From Aurantiochytrium sp. KH105 (Eukaryota > Sar > Bigyra > Thraustochytrida > Thraustochytriidae): DNA of 64,000 nt. Location: NCBI GenBank assembly GCA_003116975.1, contig BGKB01000049.1, forward strand, positions 248,001 to 312,000, read 5' to 3'. Below are positions 27,891 to 37,891 of the stretch, one piece after another (the stretch's first letter is position 1; the number at the start of each line of letters is the position of its first letter). The notes beneath the pieces are model-generated. The model was not told where the DNA came from, ran no database searches, and saw only the letters and a program-made list of their open reading frames with translations. The translations under genes were made by a program, and so were the position numbers.

Positions 27891-29744
27891 TCACCAGCCA
27901 CGCCTCCGCTGCTTGCCCCGGGAAAGGCCTCGCATCTTATCGCGATCGCGCCGAGCGATGAAAGATTGAGCCTTGAGACCCTTGGCCCCACGCGAAGCCG
28001 ACAGCGAGGCGAGCTTGAAGCTTTTGCTCTTCTTGTGCAACACCTTTTTCGGCCCCCGCGCGACAGAGAGAGAGGGCGAAATCCGTTGTTTGGCACCATG
28101 GATCTCGAGCGCATCGTAATGAATACCTCCGCAGTAGAGCACACTGATGCAACGTTTGGGTTCACGCGGCGCGAGAAAACAGGAAATGCGCTTGAAGCCA
28201 CCACGCGAACGCTCATACACGTCCACCTGGATGCCGAAAAGTCGCGAGAACGCCGCCATCTCAATGCCGCCTCCCCACGCGTAGCTCTGCATTCGTCTGC
28301 AGTATGTCTCTACAGAGCATTGTGCGTCCCATCGGACCCATTCATTGACGGGAGTATCGGCAATCTTTACGTTGGCATTGTTGCGCACCCAACGTGCGAG
28401 GGCCTGGCGCAACGCGTGCGTTGACGATGGGCCTTCGCCACGAAGCCCGCGGAACATGGAGTGGTACAAGCAACTCCCGTCACCAGGTTGTGGAAACACG
28501 CGTGCGTCTTTGGCTGCGACAAACATATTTCCGCCCGCACCACCAAGGCCTGCAATAGCCTTGCGTCGCTGCGCGTCGGGGTGTTTCTCGCGTGATTTCT
28601 TGTAGTGCGGGCAACGCTGCGTCTCGTGCGCGCCGTCGCACTTGTCGCACACTAGCGGCCCCTCTGACTGTTTCGCGTTGGCCTCGGTTTCTTGTTTCTT
28701 TTTCTTCTTTACCGTCTTGGCCATTTTCTCGGCCTTCTTCTTCTTCTTCTTTGCGTGGTCTGTCTCTTCCTCCTCGGCCGATGAAATCGACGACGTAGAA
28801 GAATGGGAGGATAAAGACGCAATCTTGGCCTTCGCGCCGCCTTCGCTGTCGTTGCTATCCACGCTCGATGAACGCGCCCGTTTCCGTTTCTTCCCGTCCT
28901 TTTTCGAGGTTGGCTGAGCAGCAGTCTTCGCTGCCTTTTTGTTCTTGGCGACCTCCTTTTCGAGATGCTTGACGAGAAATTCATATCTGTTTTCGAATTT
29001 CCGGAGAATGGACGAAGCAAGTTTCGGCGTAAAATAGTCAAGTTCGCAGAGCAATTCCTTGGCTCGGGAGAGGAGCTCCGCCTTGTCACTATTGACTTTG
29101 GTCTCTTTTGCATCTGTTGCAGCAGAATCTGCAGACTTGACGGCGGGTCCAAAGGACGTTGCCTTGGACTTTGTTCGAGGCTCTGCGGTCTGATTTGTTC
29201 CACTTTGAGCCAGCTTCTTGAGTTTTGCGAGCGACAGACCTTCCACTTGGGTCTTGCAACTCGGTCCGTAGACCTGGACGATTTTCTTCAAGTATTTTTC
29301 GCGCAAAGCTTTCGCAGTGTCGTCCGCCGGACTTGCCGTTGATTCCTCCTTTTCCCGAGACAGCATCTTGGCGGCGCCAGTCTCCGTTGCCGAAAGCGAA
29401 GAGTCTGAGTCAAAGTCCTGGGTGTGACTCACCGAAATTGGCGAGCCCTCGGACTCCACGGGAGACTTGCCGGCAGACGAGGTCTTTTTGGAGCTCATTT
29501 TGCGCTCTGCTGAGTCCTCAGATTGCTGAAGAACCTTCTTCGTCTCCCCATGCGCCTCGCGCGTCGGCTTGCTCGTCATTTCCGAGCTCTTCGCCGTGGT
29601 TGGCGCCTCGCCGGCCTCCACCTGGGCAGCCTGCACGCAAGGTTTGCATTTCCGAGCCTCCCGCTTGCGCAGCTGCGACTTGCTAAAGCTCGACTTCGCG
29701 CAGTCCACGGCGCACCTCGCGCACCTCAGCTCCTCCGCGCTCAT
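27891..29744 (-). CDS. OTU-family cysteine protease with two zinc-binding motifs
   Basis: A 617-residue protein from the ATG at 29744. The N-terminus carries a Cys-rich motif (C8-x2-C11-x3-C15, then C33-x2-C36 after FSKSQLRK), likely a small zinc finger. The middle is long, Lys/Ser-rich and low-complexity. A CCHC zinc knuckle CDKCDGAHETQRC sits at 366-378. The OTU catalytic domain follows: DGSCLYHS with Asp422 and Cys425, WGGGIEMAAFSRLFG, and CGGIHYDAL with His542. These match the Asp, Cys and His of OTU deubiquitinases, so catalysis is likely intact. The tail is strongly basic (RDRDKMRGLSRGKQRRRGW) and may direct nuclear location or nucleic-acid binding. Ubiquitin cleavage is inferred from family; chain preference is unknown. 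The frame is open upstream but has no better ATG. Confidence 0.82.
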   Translation of the reverse strand: MSAEELRCARCAVDCAKSSFSKSQLRKREARKCKPCVQAAQVEAGEAPTTAKSSEMTSKPTREAHGETKKVLQQSEDSAERKMSSKKTSSAGKSPVESEGSPISVSHTQDFDSDSSLSATETGAAKMLSREKEESTASPADDTAKALREKYLKKIVQVYGPSCKTQVEGLSLAKLKKLAQSGTNQTAEPRTKSKATSFGPAVKSADSAATDAKETKVNSDKAELLSRAKELLCELDYFTPKLASSILRKFENRYEFLVKHLEKEVAKNKKAAKTAAQPTSKKDGKKRKRARSSSVDSNDSEGGAKAKIASLSSHSSTSSISSAEEEETDHAKKKKKKAEKMAKTVKKKKKQETEANAKQSEGPLVCDKCDGAHETQRCPHYKKSREKHPDAQRRKAIAGLGGAGGNMFVAAKDARVFPQPGDGSCLYHSMFRGLRGEGPSSTHALRQALARWVRNNANVKIADTPVNEWVRWDAQCSVETYCRRMQSYAWGGGIEMAAFSRLFGIQVDVYERSRGGFKRISCFLAPREPKRCISVLYCGGIHYDALEIHGAKQRISPSLSVARGPKKVLHKKSKSFKLASLSASRGAKGLKAQSFIARRDRDKMRGLSRGKQRRRGW

Positions 29745-30753
29745 GCTCCCTGCGCCTGCGCGCGCGGCCGCGCGTCTGCGTCCGCCGCGGTCCTGGCCAG
29801 CCGTCGCCGGCCTCGGCGCCGTGAGCGCCACCCGATGATGGGCACCACGCGCGGCCTTCGAGGGAAGACCCCGACCAATCAATCGACCGCCGCCCGAGGG
29901 GCCCGACCGGCCGGAGGGTTCTGCGCCGAGGCGCGGCCGCCGCTGCCGGGCGCGCTCGTCCGCGCAGCGCTCGCGAGCTGGCGAGCTGCCTCGCCTCGCG
30001 CGTCTGGCTCCGGGTACGCGGTATGTAGTATGTGGTGCTGCCACTCGCTCGCCCGCCTCTGTAGAGCGCAGCCGTCCCCGTACCGGACCCGGTGGAGGAG
30101 AAAGCGGTGGTGTATGACAGATGCCGCCGGGTCGCGTGCGCGGGACCGGCCGTCGTGGCGTTTCGCGAGATGCGGTGCAGACTTGTTGGGGAGGAGGAGT
30201 GAGTAGCGCACCGGGTTGGTTAGGAGCCGCAGCCGGTGCCGACGAGGAGTGGCTTTCGAGAATGAGGGACGTGGCATGCAGTGCCCGGCAGGTTTCTCTT
30301 CGCGCGGCGAAGATGGTCTTCGCGGCGTGTATATAGTTGGTCTGGACGAAGAAGAAGAAGAGGTGACAGAGTTGTGCAGGATGTGTTCGTACGCCTGTTG
30401 CTACAACAAACGGATGAGAAAAGAGAGAAGATGCGAAGACGAGTCCAAACGAGACTGGAGAGGAGAATCGAGCGTTTGATCCTCATAGATGAGCGGGAGA
30501 TTTGTGGCGTGCAATACGACGAAGAAAAACAACACGGAAAGAAAGAAAGAAATCGAAAGGCAGTGATTTTCGAGGAGAGATGAGCCATCGTCAACGTTCA
30601 CACCACATCCAAGATCGCGCGCGCAGAAGAAAAAGAGAGTCAGGCTGCCCCAAAACATAACAGGAAATATCCCGACGAGTAGAAAGTTGACAAAAGGAAG
30701 TCGCCTTGCAGGCGGACAATCGGAGAAAACTAAAAGACACAGCAGACCATGAC
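29745..30753. other. Spacer, GC-rich then AT-rich
   Basis: Promoter side of the OTU gene (GC-rich, 29.75-30.2 kb) and 3' flank of the basic coiled-coil gene (AT- and purine-rich, 30.3-30.75 kb). No convincing gene. Short Lys/Arg-rich frames reflect the purine-rich composition. Confidence 0.45.
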
Positions 30754-31587
30754 TCACAAGGTCGACTGTTCTCGACGACGCTTGCGAATCTCCGCGTAGC
30801 GAGCTTGCACACGCTCGCGCATTTGCTCGAGCTGCAGCTTTTCGTAGTCAGATTTCTTTCCGCCTTGCGCACCGCTGCTCGAGCTACTCGAGCTGCTTCC
30901 GCCCGTAGGTACAGCGAAGCTCAGCTTTGCAAAACGGTCTCGGTTCGTCGACGGATTCGAAGCATGCTTCCGTAGCATGTGAGAGGCCTCAAACTCGGGA
31001 GGCGCGTCGGCCACATCGTTGACGCGGCGACGCTTGCTGCGCTCCTCCTGCTGATAAATGCGACGCTCGCGTTCATCCATGTCGCCCTCGCGCTCACGTT
31101 GCTTGTTCAACTTGCGCTCCCTTTCCTTCTCCTTCTTGCGTCGAAGGTACTCCTTGCCCTTGGCGGAAGCTCGCGTCGTGCCCTTGCGCTGACGCGTAAG
31201 CTCTTCTTGTGTGGCTCGGTTCACGCGTGCATGAAATTCACGAAACGACTCGTTCTTCCGCTTGCCTTCGATCTTGAAGCCTGCAGGGTCCATTTCAATT
31301 CTTCCAGCAGCATTGTCGCTCTTCTTGCCGTCTGTCTTCCTGTTGCCACGTCGCGCGGCAGCCTCTAGCTTTCTTTTCTTGCGTTCCTCGAGGTTGGGGC
31401 CGCTGAGCGGTTCGCCGTTCGCATCAAATTTGAGCAAGAGCTTTCCTCGCGCCGCGCGCGCGTCTTTTCCGCGTGGCCGCGCTTCAGCCTTTTCCGAGAT
31501 CGGGTCGTCCCTCGAGCTCACCTTCCCGAACAAATTCTCCACGTCAAAGGTCTGCTTCGCGCGCTTGTACCTGGACACGCGGCCCAT
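30754..31587 (-). CDS. Highly basic coiled-coil protein, CCDC137-like
   Basis: A 277-residue protein from the ATG at 31587, very rich in Arg, Lys and Glu. The N-terminus MGRVSRYKRAK is followed by charged segments. ESFREFHARVNRATQEELTRQRK resembles the single conserved stretch of CCDC137-type nuclear proteins, and long basic helices (LRRKKEKERERKLNKQ) follow. There is a Ser run at about residues 229-236 and a final coiled coil. No catalytic motif or membrane segment. Composition indicates a nuclear or nucleolar RNA- or chromatin-associated protein. The family match is weak and rests on one segment and overall character. It shares a 590-base divergent spacer with the EF-hand-like gene. Confidence 0.55.
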   Translation of the reverse strand: MGRVSRYKRAKQTFDVENLFGKVSSRDDPISEKAEARPRGKDARAARGKLLLKFDANGEPLSGPNLEERKKRKLEAAARRGNRKTDGKKSDNAAGRIEMDPAGFKIEGKRKNESFREFHARVNRATQEELTRQRKGTTRASAKGKEYLRRKKEKERERKLNKQREREGDMDERERRIYQQEERSKRRRVNDVADAPPEFEASHMLRKHASNPSTNRDRFAKLSFAVPTGGSSSSSSSSGAQGGKKSDYEKLQLEQMRERVQARYAEIRKRRREQSTL

Positions 31588-32178
31588 GGTCCTCGCCTGC
31601 CGGTTCCGCGAGCTGCTTGCTTTCCTCTATTCCCGCCCTCGGCGGCGCGCGGCCAGGAAGGGGGAAGCGAAAGTTGACGCGAGCGTCCTCGTCTTCCGCC
31701 CAGCTGCGTCTTCACGCGGTACGCGGCGCCGCTCTCCCCGCGCAAGTCGCCGCCAACGCGCACGGCGTCTCGAGTCTGCTGCACCAGTCACCTCGCGGGC
31801 GTGCGCAACCCTTTTTCCGAGAGAAGAGTGCGCAACCCTTTTTTATTTCCTTTTTCATTATATGGGGTGGGTCGTTCGTTCGCGCCGCGCGCCTCAAAGG
31901 GGGTGTGCACGCGTGCTCGACGCCTCTTTGGGAACGCGCGCCTGGGCGGGCCGTCGCGCGGAGGTTTTTGGCGCGAGGAAAAGAAGGCTCGAAATTGGCG
32001 CAGGCGCCAAGGCAATTTGCGAGTTGGATGCGAGAGGGCGTGTCGGGAGACGGTCGGCTCGGTGGGCGAGTCAGGCTTGCTTTGCTCTGCTTCTCGAGCG
32101 GGTATCGTGTGTCGCGGAGGAACATCGGTGACGTGCTCTGGCACTGCGCGCGCAAACTAGCCTGTCAAGAAGGACAGG
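31588..32178. promoter_or_regulatory. Divergent promoter region
   Basis: About 590 bases between two start codons facing away from each other. Contains a near-identical repeated segment (GTGCGCAACCCTTTTT at 31801-31816 and 31829-31844). GC-rich otherwise. No TATA box identified. Confidence 0.45.
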
Positions 32179-33522
32179 ATGGGCGACCTTGAGCTTGAGA
32201 GCAAATTGCAGAGCATGGACGCCGTCGACGAGAGATCCTCGGAGGAGATCAAGGCGTCGGAAAAGAGCCCGCAAGAGATTTATGGCGAACTCGGGCCGAC
32301 GGCGCTCTTTTTGCGAACCACAACTGCACGCAAAGCGGCAGTCGTCGCGGCGAGCAAGGCTGCAAAAGAACAAGAAGAAGAAAACGCACGACGCGCTGCT
32401 GAAGCGAGACGCAGACACATGGAGAAACAGCTCCGACAAGGAAGTCTGTGCGGACTCTTTGAGCTCAAACCAACGCTTCCGCGCATGCAAAATGGCGAAA
32501 GCGAGTGGGAGCCCTTTCTGCAGCGTCGAAGTGTGCTTGGTCTCGAGTTCGTCGACTTGCTTGTCCGTAAGAACGCCCAGACGCAGGCCCGCCGTAGCAG
32601 CGACCCATTTCGCTCCAAAGCGAGTGTCGTGGAGGATGAGGCGCCCGAAGTCTACCCCACGCCAAGCTGGCTCGCAGACATGAATGCCGACTACATCAGG
32701 TCCGCAAAGCGTCGTCTCTCTTTCGATGACCTCAAATCGCACGACTCGAGCTTTGACGCCGACGTTCTGGCTCTCTTTGGCCACCGGCCCAAAGTGCGCG
32801 ATATTCGTCGCCGCATTCAAGACTTTATCGAGAACAATGACTCCGTACTCAAAGAAAAACGCGCAGCGTTGAGCCGGTCTTTCGCCTCGGACCGCGCAGT
32901 GCTCATGCGGGAGTCCTTTCGCGAGAGTCCGCAATTCAATGCTCTTGTTACGCTCTTTTGGCTTGCAGCCGACATTGATGAAAACAATACGCTCTCGCGA
33001 GAAGGATATCTGCTTTTGTGTCGAAAATTGCAGATCGCCATTCTCGGCTACCACGACGCAGGCTATGGCTACGAGCTCGCCGAGCGAGACTGGGCACTCG
33101 ATGCGCAAGGCAAAGACACGCTCACCTTTGCCAAGCTCTCTGCTTCCTTTTTTTTGCTTGCCGACATGTTCGTCAACAAGCTCGACGAGCACGCCTACTG
33201 CGGCTTTGTCCACGCATTAGCCCAACGAGTGCTTCGTGTCGATGCTGCAACACACTCCATTCTTGAGTTCCGGACGGACGCCAACATCATTTCTCGCAAG
33301 GCTTTTGCCTTTCTCCAGCACGAGTTTCCCAGTTGGGAAGCGCTTGATGCGCTCGACACGCCGCGCGCCACGCGCAAATTCTTTGGTCGCAACACTTTCC
33401 AGGTTGAAGACATTTGCGGTCCACAGCCTCGTGATGCAGCTCGCAAGGGTCATCTAGCAGCAACGATTCAAGGCGGGCTCGAACGAAAGCGAGCTGTTCG
33501 AGGGAACGAGTCCTACGCATGA
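32179..33522 (+). CDS. EF-hand-like protein of unknown function
   Basis: A 447-residue soluble protein, ATG at 32179. The N-terminal 140 residues are charged and helical, including an Ala/Glu/Arg-rich stretch (AAKEQEEENARRAAEARRR). A helical core from about residue 205 contains DIDENNTLSREGYLLLCRKLQI, a loop that resembles an EF-hand calcium site but has Gly at position 12, so binding may be weak. A second helix-loop-helix (about 305-345) follows without clear ligands. Topology resembles EF-hand-pair proteins found in flagellated protists, but I cannot assign a named family. The tail is short and basic. No signal peptide or membrane helix. Confidence 0.65.
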   Translation: MGDLELESKLQSMDAVDERSSEEIKASEKSPQEIYGELGPTALFLRTTTARKAAVVAASKAAKEQEEENARRAAEARRRHMEKQLRQGSLCGLFELKPTLPRMQNGESEWEPFLQRRSVLGLEFVDLLVRKNAQTQARRSSDPFRSKASVVEDEAPEVYPTPSWLADMNADYIRSAKRRLSFDDLKSHDSSFDADVLALFGHRPKVRDIRRRIQDFIENNDSVLKEKRAALSRSFASDRAVLMRESFRESPQFNALVTLFWLAADIDENNTLSREGYLLLCRKLQIAILGYHDAGYGYELAERDWALDAQGKDTLTFAKLSASFFLLADMFVNKLDEHAYCGFVHALAQRVLRVDAATHSILEFRTDANIISRKAFAFLQHEFPSWEALDALDTPRATRKFFGRNTFQVEDICGPQPRDAARKGHLAATIQGGLERKRAVRGNESYA

Positions 33523-33823
33523 CTATTCGTCAAAACAAACAAGTAACCTTTTCTTGACTTTCCCTGAAGCTTTTCATTGGCTTGCCAACAACCAAACACC
33601 CTTTTCCTTACTTTTTCGCTTTTCCTCTAGAGATCTAGTGTTTGGCCTTTTGCGCAAGCGCTTCTCTTCCCCCCCGCCCCCCCCCCCCCCCCCCAAAAAA
33701 AAAACACCACTCTCCTCAAGCTTCTCCTTGTTCTCCTTTTGTTTATTTGGTCAAGCCGAGCCAAACCTTTGGCAAGGCGAAGCAAGCGGGAGCAAGCAAG
33801 CAGAGCCCGAATTCTCGAAAACT
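33523..33823. other. Short spacer with poly-C/poly-A homopolymers
   Basis: Contains a C-tract at 33669-33694 (one G interruption) directly followed by ten A (33695-33704). The frame of the next gene reads open through it (poly-Pro, poly-Lys) but the first sensible ATG is at 33824, after the tract. Confidence 0.6.
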
Positions 33824-36800
33824 ATGGAGGATGCGACGGCCTTTGTTCGGTCCGAAGCGGCGCGCGGAGCAAGCGCAGACGAGCTCCGCGCGCACTGCGA
33901 GCGCTCCCTGGAGCTCCTGCGCGCAGAGCTCGCGGCACGACGCGAGGCGGAGCCCATGCACGATGTCGACAAGACGACCGGCCCAACGCCGCCGCCTTCG
34001 CAGGTGCCCAAGGAGGCCATGATTAGCGTGGCACAACAGGTCAGCGTGCAGGTGTTGCTTGAAATACTCTTGTGCTGGACTGTTTATCCATATTTAGCGC
34101 TAGCATCGGACCAGGGCGTCTTTGGCCCCGAACCAGACCCAACGGTGTGGTCAACGGGGCGCGACACTCCGTCCTCGCTCAGGCTCGATGAGACGATCCG
34201 GAATCAAGGTTTTGCAAAATACTTTAGCAATCGCAGCTTGTGCGAGGACACCGCTCAAGTCCTTGACGCATTTTGTCAAACACCCATGTATGCACAATTT
34301 CTCCAAGACCGGTACCTTGGGGACAGATGCCTCATTGCAGTGGCGCTCGGACATCCCGCGCTTGAGGAGATTCGAGGCACAAGATTGCACGTCACTGGTT
34401 ATTTACGCGCGTTGCAACTGCAGGCCAAGTATGCGCAGACACTTTTGACTGCCGGTAAACCTTCGCCGCGCCAAAGTGATTTGCGCGGCGCACTAGGTAG
34501 GCGACTCTCGGCCTTGGTGCCCAAGCGCGGGGGCGTGCTCGCAGTCATGACCACGATGCTTACCAACGTTCCGCATGGCAACATTCAAGCCTTCCAGCAA
34601 GTTTCTGGTCTTCTTGTTCAAAAACCCGAAAGTCGTCCAGCCGTTGCCGGCCAGCTCGTGGATCTCATTCGCGGCAGTTTGCAAGACACGGACAAGACGC
34701 GCGGCGCACTCGTACGTCGCTCTGCAGTCATGACCGTCAACGAACTCGCGCGCGTTGATGCTGGCCTGGCTTCAGAACAAGTGTTACAGCCGCTGGTCAA
34801 GGCGCTCGGTCAGCCAAGCGAGGAGACGGCCATCTTGCAGGCGCTCGAATTAGCCCGCATTCTCATGGCTGCTGCCCCACCAGACCCTGCCCTCCTCAAA
34901 ATCCTCGAGGTGGTTCTGACGCCTGCATTGGAAATCATGCACTTTGCTTCAATCAAGAACTGTCGCGGCGAAGGCGAGGCACAGGCACTTGTACGACTTT
35001 GGCTCGACCACGTTGATGCAAATGCTGGCGTACGCCTTGTGCGCAAGTTTGCTGCCATTTCGGGTGCGTCTGGCTGGTACACAGAGGGCAAGACTCGCCG
35101 ACTCGCGCTGCGTCGATCGACTTCGGGTGGCTTCGTGCTGCTCGAGAGTTTGGCAACAAGCGAGGACGATGCCTCATTGCTAGGACATGCGCCGTCCATT
35201 TCTGTCCGTGACGGGATGCTTCCAGAGCACGATGACAATGAGGATGTCGCCTACACGGAGGGATTGGATCCCACCTCGCGTGCGCATCTCGTCTTGCAAG
35301 TTGTCGGCCGACACTCACGCGCCGCAGCGCTTCAAAATGGTCTCTTTGCGCAGTCTTTGGAAGGCATTGCGCGGATTCTTGACGATCGAAACCAGGGCGA
35401 TGCCGAGCTTGATCCCCAAGTTGCCGCTGATGTGGCGTTGGTGCAGGGCTTGCTCGAGGTGCAGTCTACCTTTGCCCTTTCGCGTGATCATGTCGATGTG
35501 GAATCTGTCGCGCGCGGAATCGCACGTCTGCTTCGTGCATGTGCGCACGCGCTCGGTCTTTGGCGCCATGAAGACGCAGCCTTTCAGGAAACGGAGAATC
35601 GCCACGCGGGGTCGGGCGGTCGCGCCGGTTTCGCGCTCGAGATTGCTCCGGTAGCGCTGGCCATGGCTGCGTCGCTGGCATCAGGGGATGCCAACGCAGA
35701 TTTGTGGCCGGACGTCCCTCGGCCAAAGGACATCTCAAAGACGGATGCGGCACCAACGTCACAGTTCTCGCGATTCCGGGTCCTTGAGGAAATGCTAGCG
35801 CCTCTGTCGGCGCTTGGACGTATGGGTGAACCCGACGTGGTCGACCAAATCATCGGACAGCAGCAGCATCAGCAGCGGGGGCAACAGCGAGTGGACAAGA
35901 ATATCGTCGGATCGATCGACCCTTTGCATGCCCAAGAAAACGCGCAAGCATCCGTTCGCGCCCTGGCTGGGGAAATTGCCGAACTTGCTGGTGCAGTTCG
36001 CGTAGCTATTTTGACAACGCCGACGCAGCGTCATGGCGGCGACGGTGAATCGCGCTGGACCCCGCAGAACCGACGCGCCGAAGCCTCGGCCGAAGTCGAC
36101 ATGATTGATCCGATCGGTCGTTGCATCGCCGAGGCAGACGACGACCTCCGTAGCAAAGACCCGCCCGTGCGTGCCATGGGCCTCGACAAGCTCTCGGCGA
36201 TCATGACAGGATCCTTGCGGCCGAGTGAGCAGCACTTTGAAGGCATTGTCAATACCTTGGTCACAACGCTTCAAGATGACGACTCGTATGTTTACCTGAC
36301 GTGCGTGCGTGCCATTGCCACAGCGAGTACGCGTTACCCGCGCGACTTGTTTCCCAAGCTTGTCGATCTCTTTTCGGACGAGAACAGCGTCCCAATCACG
36401 GTTCGAATACGCCTGGGCGAAGCTTTGGCGAGCGCGGCAAAGCGCGCTGGCGAAATGCTCCCTGCGTTCGCGCCTCGGCTGATTCGTGCTTTTTGCCTCG
36501 GGGCCTCAGGTCGAACGGTGGTTGCTTCGACGCAAAGTTCCGGGCACGTGGATGCTCAGGGACGTTATGTGACCTCGTCGGCTGGAACGAGGCGGGAACG
36601 CCCGGTCGCCAAGCCTCCTGCGGAGCTGGCCGACATGTACCGCACGAGCTGTCTCTCGAACCTGGCAGATCTCTGCGCCTTGGCGCCCTGGGCTGCCTTT
36701 CAGTATGCGCAAGGCGCCGTGGCGCTTGCCAAGGGCGTCATGACGTTTGACAAGTCTGTCTCTGCGCGACGCGCCGCAGCCTATGTGCTGCTCAAGGTGG

Positions 36801-37030
36801 TCGAAGGCGCTGCTGCCGTCGAGGGAACGCAGGGCTTGCAAGAAATCCCTGCGGATCTTCGCGAGGCCATGCGCATCATCAATGACACGGGCGATCGTGA
36901 TGAGGACCGCGTGGTGCGGTTTCACTGCGACCGTGCCCGCGGTGTGCTCGATGGCCTCATGCGTAGATTCGCCTTTCCGGACCAGCAGGACAAGGTGCTT
37001 CGCGTCAGTCTCGGCATTGAGGAGCTCTAG
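33824..37030 (+). CDS. TANGO6: TANGO6/RTP1-family HEAT-repeat protein
   Basis: A 1068-residue, almost wholly helical protein. Two regions carry the family's hallmarks. Residues about 765-860 match the RTP1 C1 pattern (DPPVRAMGLDKLSAIM, then LQDDDSYVYLTCVRAIATAS and YPRDLFPKLVDLF). Residues about 935-975 match C2 (YRTSCLSNLADLCALAPW), followed by ARRAAAYVLLKVV. Yeast Rtp1 helps import RNA polymerase II subunits into the nucleus; animal TANGO6 is linked to secretion and coatomer. Both roles are family knowledge, and which applies here is unknown. A hydrophobic segment near residues 68-90 may be a buried HEAT helix or a membrane span. The ORF is open upstream to 33554 but that part translates homopolymers; ATG 33824 is used. 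No intron needed. The gene ends in a CTAG microsatellite. Confidence 0.8.
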   Translation: MEDATAFVRSEAARGASADELRAHCERSLELLRAELAARREAEPMHDVDKTTGPTPPPSQVPKEAMISVAQQVSVQVLLEILLCWTVYPYLALASDQGVFGPEPDPTVWSTGRDTPSSLRLDETIRNQGFAKYFSNRSLCEDTAQVLDAFCQTPMYAQFLQDRYLGDRCLIAVALGHPALEEIRGTRLHVTGYLRALQLQAKYAQTLLTAGKPSPRQSDLRGALGRRLSALVPKRGGVLAVMTTMLTNVPHGNIQAFQQVSGLLVQKPESRPAVAGQLVDLIRGSLQDTDKTRGALVRRSAVMTVNELARVDAGLASEQVLQPLVKALGQPSEETAILQALELARILMAAAPPDPALLKILEVVLTPALEIMHFASIKNCRGEGEAQALVRLWLDHVDANAGVRLVRKFAAISGASGWYTEGKTRRLALRRSTSGGFVLLESLATSEDDASLLGHAPSISVRDGMLPEHDDNEDVAYTEGLDPTSRAHLVLQVVGRHSRAAALQNGLFAQSLEGIARILDDRNQGDAELDPQVAADVALVQGLLEVQSTFALSRDHVDVESVARGIARLLRACAHALGLWRHEDAAFQETENRHAGSGGRAGFALEIAPVALAMAASLASGDANADLWPDVPRPKDISKTDAAPTSQFSRFRVLEEMLAPLSALGRMGEPDVVDQIIGQQQHQQRGQQRVDKNIVGSIDPLHAQENAQASVRALAGEIAELAGAVRVAILTTPTQRHGGDGESRWTPQNRRAEASAEVDMIDPIGRCIAEADDDLRSKDPPVRAMGLDKLSAIMTGSLRPSEQHFEGIVNTLVTTLQDDDSYVYLTCVRAIATASTRYPRDLFPKLVDLFSDENSVPITVRIRLGEALASAAKRAGEMLPAFAPRLIRAFCLGASGRTVVASTQSSGHVDAQGRYVTSSAGTRRERPVAKPPAELADMYRTSCLSNLADLCALAPWAAFQYAQGAVALAKGVMTFDKSVSARRAAAYVLLKVVEGAAAVEGTQGLQEIPADLREAMRIINDTGDRDEDRVVRFHCDRARGVLDGLMRRFAFPDQQDKVLRVSLGIEEL

Positions 37031-37051
37031 CTAGCTAGCTAGCTAGCTAGA
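37025..37051. repeat. CTAG tetranucleotide microsatellite at the stop codon
   Basis: Six to seven CTAG units begin within the last codon and stop of the TANGO6-like gene (gagctcTAG), providing repeated in-frame stops. Confidence 0.9.
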
Positions 37052-37891
37052 TAAAGAAGCTTTTTTTGGCATCCGTATTCTTCGCATGCAACCCATCGCG
37101 CCAACCGACTTGAACCTGCCATCTTGAAGCTAGGGCTGTTATCCCTGCGCCCGCTTCCGTTCGCATTTATGGCCACGTATCACGCGAGGTTGGATCAAAA
37201 GTCCTTGCCGGCGTCGCATACATGCGTGCATGCATCACACTTTACCACTGCACGGCCGGGATGCTTTTCCCGACTGACAGTGGACCCACGCAGCCTCGCA
37301 CCAAGCAAGCCAAGGCGACGAGTTGGAGTTTTTCGACTCCAATTTTGGTGGTCACCGAGGCAAGCCTCGGCACGCCAAGCCCAAGTTTTTCGTCCAAGGT
37401 TGACTTTCCTCGAACTGATTGACGCATGTGCTCTCTCTCTCTGCGTCCGCGCCCTTCCCGCGGGCATGTCGCCCTTCTTCCTGCAGCCTGCGCCGCCAAC
37501 GGAAGACGTGTTCCCCGACCTCGCCGCCGGTGTCGGAGATGACGCCGCCGCTTTCGAAGGCGCGAGGAGCGATTCCTACGCGTTATATGTATACACGGTA
37601 TGCGAGGCGAGGAGCAGGACCGCGACGGAGAGGATGGCGGCCTCGAGCGCCGAGAACCAGTAGAACTAGTACTTCTGGAGCAGGAGCACGAGCAGGAGCA
37701 GGAGCAAGAGTGGATGTTGAAAAGTTGCGACGACAGCCTTTGCGACAGCCCCGGCACGCTGGTATCGCCTTCGCAGACCGGTGGCGGAGGGCTAGCAAAC
37801 GCGCTTCAGAGAAGCGGCGAGGCAAGCGCGGCGAGCGCGGGTCCCGGCCGGGGAAGGCAGCGCGCGGCAAGTGGCAAGCGGCGCGAAGAAG
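37031..37891. other. Spacer, possible 5' exon of the MATE gene
   Basis: An 860-base gap. A frame from an ATG at 37466 (MSPFFLQPAPPTEDVFPDL) runs 44 codons to a GTATGC donor-like site at about 37599. It could be an alternative first exon of the MATE gene, but I cannot show a join. A CTC run at 37432-37444 and a GAGCAG array at 37677-37711 are present. Otherwise nothing is supported. Confidence 0.35.

Noticed and set aside
37086-37150. A GGGATAACAG-like string resembling a conserved large-subunit rRNA core or homing-endonuclease site
   Set aside because: Similarity does not extend beyond about ten bases on either side, so it is probably chance.
37466-37600. A 44-codon ORF (MSPFFLQPAPPTED) as a first exon of the MATE gene
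   Set aside because: A donor-like GTATGC follows, but no acceptor could be chosen that joins convincingly to the MATE frame, and the MATE ORF already has a suitable ATG at 37892.
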